Assembly: GCA_902463905.1 (NCBI GenBank)
Contig: CABQHF010000065.1
Span: 1 to 9,591 of the forward strand
DNA length: 9,591 nt
Source of the DNA: an uncultured Faecalibacterium sp.
Lineage (GTDB): Bacteria > Bacillota > Clostridia > Oscillospirales > Ruminococcaceae
Direction: 5' to 3'
Part shown: positions 5,481 to 9,591 of the stretch, one piece after another
How the letters are laid out: each line of letters opens with the position of its first letter
Numbering within the stretch: the first letter of the stretch is position 1
Made by a program: the position numbers and the translations under genes
Notes under the pieces: generated by a model
Database searches by the model: none
The model's input: only the letters and a program-made list of their open reading frames with translations
Told to the model about the DNA's origin: nothing

Positions 5481-6059
5481 TTATACACCCACATCCTCAT
5501 AAGAATCAAGGATTTCCTGCGCGATCTCGGTGCGGTCGCGGCGGGTGTCCATGGCCAGCTTTTCAATGCGGCGGTGGGCCTCGGCCTCGGTGAGGTGCTC
5601 ATGCTCCACCAGGCAGCACTTGGCCCGGCTCACCAGACGGATCTGGGAAATTTTGTCCTGCAGGCGGGCGTTCTCCTGCCGCAGGCGCTGCAGGCGGTGG
5701 TTGCTGGCGGCGGCCATGTGCATGGCCTGCACAAATAAGGTGTTGCTGAAGGGCTTGCTCAGCAGCAGCACCCCCTGCTCGTTCAGGGGGGCCAGCAGCT
5801 GTTCGGCCTGTGCGGCCTTGACCAGAAACACCACGCCCGCGTCGGTGCTGGCCACGGCGTCCATGCACAGCTCGTGCCCGAACTCGTCGGGCAGGGGGGC
5901 ATTGACCACGATCAGGTCAAAGTCGGCGTCCGGCATCCTGCGCCGGGCCTCGGCCCCGCTGGGCAGGATCACCGGCCGGGCATAGCCCATCTCGGCCAGC
6001 CGGGCGGCGATGTACTCGTTGGAGCTGGCACCGGCGCTTACAATGAGTGCGCGTCCCAT
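5481..6059 (-). CDS. ANTAR-domain antiterminator with degenerate receiver domain
   Basis: The 192-residue product has a receiver-like fold (about 1-118), a coiled-coil segment (HRLQRLRQENARLQDKI, 121-137) and an ANTAR domain (about 138-186; RAKCCLVEHEHLTEAEAHRRIEKLAM). ANTAR proteins bind paired hexaloop RNA hairpins and prevent transcription termination; in Firmicutes several act on ethanolamine or nitrogen genes. The receiver retains the conserved Lys in SKPFS (Lys102), but Asn53 (LIVVNAPLPDEFG) stands where the phospho-accepting Asp normally is, and the acidic pair after beta-1 is missing (IVSAGASS), so control by phosphorylation looks unlikely. ATG at 6059 follows AAAGGAG with 8-nt spacing. 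It starts 39 bp after glnA on the same strand, indicating an operon and a role in controlling glutamine synthetase genes (inference). What signal it senses is unknown. Confidence 0.9.
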   Translation of the reverse strand: MGRALIVSAGASSNEYIAARLAEMGYARPVILPSGAEARRRMPDADFDLIVVNAPLPDEFGHELCMDAVASTDAGVVFLVKAAQAEQLLAPLNEQGVLLLSKPFSNTLFVQAMHMAAASNHRLQRLRQENARLQDKISQIRLVSRAKCCLVEHEHLTEAEAHRRIEKLAMDTRRDRTEIAQEILDSYEDVGV

Positions 6060-6098
6060 ACGTTCCGCTCCTTTCTCCTACGCATGTTCCTGCAGGGG

Positions 6099-7418
6099 TC
6101 AGATGGCGTTGAAGTAGTGGATGCGCTCGTACTCCGCCGGGTCGGCGGCGGCGCGCAGGGCCTCGCACCGGGCACGCTCCTCGGCAAAGTAGCGGCGGCT
6201 CAGCTCCTCCGGCAGCACCTTGTGCAAAAAGTCGCTTTCCTCGGCGATGGCTACGGCCTCTTCCAGCGTGGCGGGCAGCATTTCCAGCCCAAGGCCCTCG
6301 GCCTCGCCGGGGCGGAACAGGTTCTTGTTGACCGGCGGGGGCAGCACCATGCGGTGTTCGATGCCGTCCAGACCGGCGGCCAGCACCAGGCCGATGGCAA
6401 GGTACGGGTTGCAGGCGGGGTCCGGGCTGCGCAGCTCCATGCGGCAGTTGTCGCCCTTTACCATAGGGATCCGCACCAGCTGGCTGCGGTTCTGGCGGCT
6501 CCAGCTCACATAGCGGGGGGCCTCGTCGCAGCCAAAGCGCTGGTAGCTGTTGGGCAGGGGATTGGTGAACACGGTCAGCTCCCGGCTGTGGGCCAGCACG
6601 CCCGCCATAAAGCTGCCTGCGGTGCTGTCCGGGGCAATGTCGCCCTCAAACAGGTTCTTGCCGTCCAGGTACAGCGACAGGTTGATGTGCAGCCCGCTGC
6701 CCGCCTGGTCCGGCAGGGGCTTGGGCAGGAAGCTGGCGTGGATGCCGCTGCGCATGGCAATGGCCCGCACGATCTGCTTGAACATCATCACGTTGTCGGC
6801 GGTCTTGAGGGGGCCTGCATGGTGGCAGTCGATCTCGTTCTGGCCGTGGCCGCTCTCGTGGTGGCTGTGCTGGGGGGCCAGCCCCATCTGCTCCATGGTC
6901 AGGCAGATGTCGCGGCGCAGGTTCTCGCCCGCGTCCAGCGGGGCCACGTCAAAGTAGCCGCCAAAGTCGATGGGGATGCGGGTGGGGCGGCCCCGGTCGT
7001 CGTTCTCGAACAGATAGAACTCGCACTCGGCACCCACGTTGCAGGTAAGGCCCAGCTTGCGGAAACGGCGGTTCATCTCCCGCAGAAAGCCCCGGCAGTT
7101 GCCGCCAAAGGGGTCGCCGTCCGGCTTTTCCACGTCGCAGAAGAACTGCATCACCCGGCCCTCGGTGGGCCGCCAGGGCAGGATGGTCACGGTGGGCAGG
7201 TCGGGGCGCAATACCAGGTCGCTTTCCTCCACCTTCATGAAACCGGCAATGGAGCTGCCGTCGAAGCACACGCCGTCCTCCAGGGCCTTGGGCAGGTCGC
7301 TGGCCAGCACGGCGATGTTCTTCTGGGTGCCAAAGATATCGCAGAAGGCAAAGCGCACGAATTTGACGTTGTTGTCCTCCACGAAGTCCAGCACATCCTG
7401 TTGGGTCGAATACCGCAT
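6099..7418 (-). CDS. glnA: Glutamine synthetase, type I (short alpha form)
   Basis: It joins ammonia to glutamate using ATP, forming glutamine; a cytoplasmic dodecamer in this family. The product is 439 residues, matching the short Gram-positive GSI-alpha type without the adenylylation insert. Motifs include CFDGSSIAGF (51-60), the catalytic GAECEFYLF (129-137), HHESGHGQNEID (186-197), AGSGLHINLSL (239-249), the flexible-loop NPLPNSYQRFGCDEAPRY (286-303, Glu299), WSRQNRSQLVRIP (306-318) and RMELRSPDPACNPYLA (326-341). All expected substrate ligands appear present. ATG at 7418 follows AAAGGAG with 6-nt spacing. The ANTAR gene follows 39 bp on, probably cotranscribed. The upstream leader holds repeat copy 3 and a T-rich element that could act as an attenuator. 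The neighbour upstream is a different (type III) glutamine synthetase, so the two enzymes may be used under different nitrogen conditions. Confidence 0.97.
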   Translation of the reverse strand: MRYSTQQDVLDFVEDNNVKFVRFAFCDIFGTQKNIAVLASDLPKALEDGVCFDGSSIAGFMKVEESDLVLRPDLPTVTILPWRPTEGRVMQFFCDVEKPDGDPFGGNCRGFLREMNRRFRKLGLTCNVGAECEFYLFENDDRGRPTRIPIDFGGYFDVAPLDAGENLRRDICLTMEQMGLAPQHSHHESGHGQNEIDCHHAGPLKTADNVMMFKQIVRAIAMRSGIHASFLPKPLPDQAGSGLHINLSLYLDGKNLFEGDIAPDSTAGSFMAGVLAHSRELTVFTNPLPNSYQRFGCDEAPRYVSWSRQNRSQLVRIPMVKGDNCRMELRSPDPACNPYLAIGLVLAAGLDGIEHRMVLPPPVNKNLFRPGEAEGLGLEMLPATLEEAVAIAEESDFLHKVLPEELSRRYFAEERARCEALRAAADPAEYERIHYFNAI

Positions 7419-7444
7419 AGGGGTCTCCTTTCAGATATATGGGG

Positions 7445-7460
7445 AAAAAGCCCTCTCAGG
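7445..7460 (-). repeat. Repeat-end fragment with downstream T run in the glnA leader
   Basis: CCCTCTCAG (7451-7459) copies the terminal motif of the repeat family and lies just outside copy 3. On the minus strand it reads CTGAGAGGGC followed by TTTTT (7449-7445). It can pair with CCCTCTCAG supplied by the far end of copy 3 (complement of 7584-7592), which would make a terminator-like structure 27 bp before the glnA start. Confidence 0.45.
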
Positions 7461-7468
7461 CAAGCAGG

Positions 7469-7596
7469 CTCGCCCTCTCCGTCCGCTCACGTTGTTCGCG
7501 TCCACCTCTCCCAAGGGGAGAGGCAAGAAGCGTTCCGGTCAGGCTCTTGGCTCCCCCTTTGGGGGAGCTGTCACCGAAGGTGACTGAGAGGGCGAG
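7469..7596 (-). repeat. Intergenic palindromic repeat, copy 3 (128 bp)
   Basis: Inverted 11-bp ends, CTCGCCCTCTC (7469-7479) and complement (7586-7596), enclose hairpins at 7505-7523 (CCTCTCCC/GGGAGAGG), 7550-7568 (GCTCCCCC/GGGGGAGC) and 7570-7584 (GTCACC/GGTGAC). The reverse complement aligns with copy 2, including the core ACCGGAACG and the sequence around TCTTG, so this copy is inverted relative to copies 1 and 2. It begins 50 bp upstream of glnA. Confidence 0.88.
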
Positions 7597-7639
7597 GATG
7601 CCAACCGGAAAAACAAGGGCGCTTTCCTGATTTCCCTTT

Positions 7640-7684
7640 CAAATAAAACGCCCAAAGGCCTGCCCCCTTGCGGAAGCAGGTCTT
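7640..7684 (-). terminator. Probable terminator of the type III glutamine synthetase gene
   Basis: Arms 7655-7667 and 7672-7684 pair over 13 positions with two G:T pairs and one mismatch around a TTGC (minus strand GCAA) tetraloop. On the minus strand the stem is followed by an interrupted T-rich stretch, TGGGCGTTTTATTT (7653-7640). The T run is not immediate, so termination may be partial, allowing read-through into glnA. It lies about 85 bp after the stop codon. Confidence 0.55.
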
Positions 7685-7768
7685 CAGGCTGGTGTAAGAA
7701 ATAGGAAAAGGAGAATGTCTCAATTGATTGTCCGCAGCCTACGGATGATGCTGTTTTACGCGATGCGA

Positions 7769-9591
7769 TCAGACGTAGTAGAGCATCTTGCTGTAGCTGG
7801 GCAGCGGCCAGTAGTCCTCGCCGCACAGGGTCTCGGCATCGTCGGCGGCGGCACGCAGGGCGTCCATGGCGGGCAGCACGTTGTCGTGGAACGCAACGGC
7901 CTTCTCGCTCTCGGAGGGCAGAGCCTTGGCGGCATCCACGGCATCCTGCAGGGTGTCGATGGCGTCGCTCATGGCGTCGGCGTCGGCGGACAGGCGGCCC
8001 AGGGTCTTGGTCTCGCTGCGCACGCTGATGCTCTCGCTGACGGCCAGCTTGGAAGCGGCGGTATTGGCAAGCTCGCTCATGTAGGAGTTGACGGCGGGCA
8101 GCAGCTGCTTGCGGGCCATCTCCAGCATGGTCAGGGCCTCGATGTTGATGACCTTGGCGTAATGCTCCATCTCGACTTCGTAGCGGCTCTCCATCTCCAC
8201 CTTGGTCAGCACCCCGAACTCCTCCATCAGGGCGATGTTCTTGGGGTCGATGAGGGCCGGCAGGGCAGCAGGGGTGTTCTTCTTGTTGGGCAGACCACGC
8301 TTGGCAGCCTCGGCCTCCCACTCGGCGGTGTAGCCGTTGCCGTTAAAGATGACCCGGCGATGGTCACGGATGGTGCGCTTGACCAGAGCGATGGCGGCGG
8401 CGGTGAAGTCCTCGGCACCTTCCAACTCGTCGGCGTAGCCCTTCAGCTCCTTGGCCACAGCGGTGTTCAGGATGGTATCGCAGTCGCTGAGGTTCTGAGC
8501 AGAACCGGGCATCCGGAACTCGAACTTGTTGCCGGTAAAGGCGAAGGGAGAAGTACGGTTGCGGTCGGTGGTGTCCTTGCTGAACTTGGGCAGCACGTCC
8601 ACGCCCAGGTCCATCTTCATCTTGACGGGGCCTGCGTAGGGAGAATCGGACGCGATGGCGTCAATGACGGCCTCCAGCTCCTCGCCCACAAAGATGGAGA
8701 TGATGGCCGGAGGTGCCTCGTTGGCACCCAGACGGTGATCGTTGCCGGGAGTGGCCACAGAGGTCCGCAGCAGGTCGGCGTACTCGTCCACAGCCTTGAT
8801 GACGGCGGCCAGGAACACCAGGAACTGCAGGTTCTCCATGGGGGTGTCACCGGGATCCAGCAGGTTCTCCTCGGTGGTGGACAGGGACCAGTTGTTGTGC
8901 TTGCCGCTGCCGTTCACGCCTTCAAAGGGCTTCTCGTGCTGCAGGCAGACCAGACCGTACTTGGGAGCGATCTTCTTCATCATCTCCATGGTCAGCAGGT
9001 TGTGGTCGATGGCCACGTTGGTGGTATCGTAGATGGGGGCCAGCTCATGCTGGCAGGGGGCTACCTCGTTGTGCTTGGTCTTGGCAGGTACGCCCAGCTT
9101 CCACAGCTCCTCGTCCAGTTCCTTCATGAACGCGGACACCTCGGGACGGATCACGCCGAAGTAGTGCTCCTCCAGCTCCTGGCCCTTGGCAGAGGGGGCA
9201 CCGAACAGGGTGCGGCCGGTAAGGATCAGGTCCTGCCGGGCCTCGTAGTCCTCCTTCTTAACAAGGAAGTACTCCTGCTCCGGGCCGACGGTGGTGGAAA
9301 CGTAGTCCACATCCTTGCCAAACAGCTTCAGGATGCGGATAGCCTGGCCGGACAGGGCGTTCATGGAGCGCAGCAGGGGGGTCTTTTTGTCCAGGGCCTC
9401 GCCGGTGTAGCTGACAAAGGCGGTGGGGATGCACAGCACGTCATCCTTGACGAAGGCGTAGCTGGTGGGGTCCCATGCGGTGTAGCCGCGGGCCTCGCAG
9501 GTGGCGCGCAGGCCGCCGGAGGGGAAGGAGGAAGCGTCGGGCTCGCCGCGCACCAGCTCCTTGCCGGAGAACTCCATGATGGCGGTGCCGT
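7769..9591 (-). CDS. glnN: Glutamine synthetase, type III (5' partial)
   Basis: This is the large GSIII enzyme (about 700 residues in full), which makes glutamine from glutamate, ammonia and ATP and is common in Bacteroidetes, cyanobacteria and Clostridia. The frame is open to the right edge: codons for GTAI precede the internal Met at 9577, so the real start is outside. In-window motifs, counted from that Met, are [21 protein letters not shown] (1-21), GPEQEYFLV (98-106), [14 protein letters not shown] (168-181), [11 protein letters not shown] (222-232), [14 protein letters not shown] (278-291) and [18 protein letters not shown] (338-355), together the GSIII signature. The long C-terminal helical region ends in SKMLYYV with TGA at 7771-7769. 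It lies 350 bp upstream of glnA on the same strand. Its promoter and leader, where an ANTAR-controlled terminator might be, are not in the window. The symbol glnN follows common GSIII usage. Confidence 0.95.
   Translation of the reverse strand, partial: GTAIMEFSGKELVRGEPDASSFPSGGLRATCEARGYTAWDPTSYAFVKDDVLCIPTAFVSYTGEALDKKTPLLRSMNALSGQAIRILKLFGKDVDYVSTTVGPEQEYFLVKKEDYEARQDLILTGRTLFGAPSAKGQELEEHYFGVIRPEVSAFMKELDEELWKLGVPAKTKHNEVAPCQHELAPIYDTTNVAIDHNLLTMEMMKKIAPKYGLVCLQHEKPFEGVNGSGKHNNWSLSTTEENLLDPGDTPMENLQFLVFLAAVIKAVDEYADLLRTSVATPGNDHRLGANEAPPAIISIFVGEELEAVIDAIASDSPYAGPVKMKMDLGVDVLPKFSKDTTDRNRTSPFAFTGNKFEFRMPGSAQNLSDCDTILNTAVAKELKGYADELEGAEDFTAAAIALVKRTIRDHRRVIFNGNGYTAEWEAEAAKRGLPNKKNTPAALPALIDPKNIALMEEFGVLTKVEMESRYEVEMEHYAKVINIEALTMLEMARKQLLPAVNSYMSELANTAASKLAVSESISVRSETKTLGRLSADADAMSDAIDTLQDAVDAAKALPSESEKAVAFHDNVLPAMDALRAAADDAETLCGEDYWPLPSYSKMLYYV

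Larger units (their letters stand above)
7419..7768. other. 350-bp intergenic region between the two glutamine synthetase genes
   Basis: It holds a terminator-like hairpin for the upstream gene (7640-7684), repeat copy 3 (7469-7596), a repeat-end fragment followed by five T on the minus strand (7445-7459), and the glnA ribosome binding site (7425-7431). No coding sequence is credible. No promoter for glnA close to consensus was found; a weak TTGAGA (minus strand, near 7716-7721) lacks a good -10 partner, so glnA may depend on read-through from the upstream gene or on an unrecognised promoter. An ANTAR target with two hexaloop hairpins was looked for by eye and not convincingly found. Confidence 0.6.

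Noticed and set aside
5333..5602. Minus-strand 89-codon open frame overlapping the ANTAR gene end and repeat copy 2
   Set aside because: It is out of frame with the ANTAR gene and mostly translates the repeat; such peptides are a common annotation artefact of this repeat family.
5874..7583. Plus-strand open frame of 569 codons opposite glnA and the ANTAR gene
   Set aside because: It is antisense to two recognised genes and runs through a repeat copy; composition is typical of a shadow frame.
2995..7596. Possible CRISPR-like repeats
   Set aside because: The copies are kilobases apart in gene leaders, differ in orientation and have internal hairpins; there is no regular repeat-spacer pattern and no cas gene.
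7700..7740. Candidate glnA promoter around TTGAGA on the minus strand
   Set aside because: No acceptable -10 hexamer lies at 16-18 bp, and the terminator-like hairpin would lie just downstream.

Overview
The window looks like chromosome from a GC-rich Clostridia of the Oscillospiraceae/Ruminococcaceae group, with Faecalibacterium or a close relative the best guess. The reasons are the GC-rich coding sequence with AT-rich intergenic patches, the pairing of a type III with a type I glutamine synthetase plus an ANTAR regulator, and intergenic repeats built on CTCGCCCTCTCAG ends with CTCTCCCAAAGGGAGAG hairpins, which I associate with this group from memory. The assignment is inference; no rRNA or tRNA is present to anchor it.

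Layout, left to right. (1) Positions 1-1301, plus strand: the 3' part of a beta-CASP metallo-beta-lactamase-fold RNA nuclease, closed by a hairpin terminator. (2) Positions 1422-1592: eight copies of a 12-bp box (TGATAAAGTGAC) arranged with almost perfect dyad symmetry, with a very AT-rich stretch inside. (3) Positions 1571-2941, minus strand: a RepA/AAA_25-type P-loop ATPase with a C-terminal winged-helix-like region. Its last codons lie inside the final box of the array. It has its own strong promoter near 3191-3218 and a leader of about 240 nt that contains an intergenic repeat. (4) Positions 2942-3584: a 643-bp gene-free stretch with a repeat, the promoter, two terminators and an unassigned hairpin. 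(5) Positions 3585-5228, minus: pyrG, CTP synthase. (6) Positions 5481-7418, minus: an ANTAR regulator with a degenerate receiver domain, downstream of glnA (type I glutamine synthetase); 39 bp apart, probably one operon. (7) Positions 7769-9591, minus: the 3' part of a type III glutamine synthetase, 5' end outside the window.

How the genes fit together. The right two thirds is a nitrogen/glutamine block: two unrelated glutamine synthetases, an RNA-binding ANTAR protein likely to control them by antitermination, and the glutamine-consuming CTP synthase. The left third is the odd part. A plasmid-replication-like helicase gene and an origin-like symmetric box array sit between ordinary housekeeping genes, with no integrase, transposase or other mobile gene visible. 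The helicase plus array is the best candidate for an undescribed system here: a domesticated replicon, a helicase-loading or fork-control site, or the DNA target of the winged-helix part of the ATPase.

Three copies of the intergenic repeat (2995-3137, 5320-5445, 7469-7596) each sit about 50-95 bp upstream of a minus-strand start codon, and a shortened relative (3275-3322) looks like a terminator. No tRNA, rRNA, CRISPR array or insertion sequence was seen.
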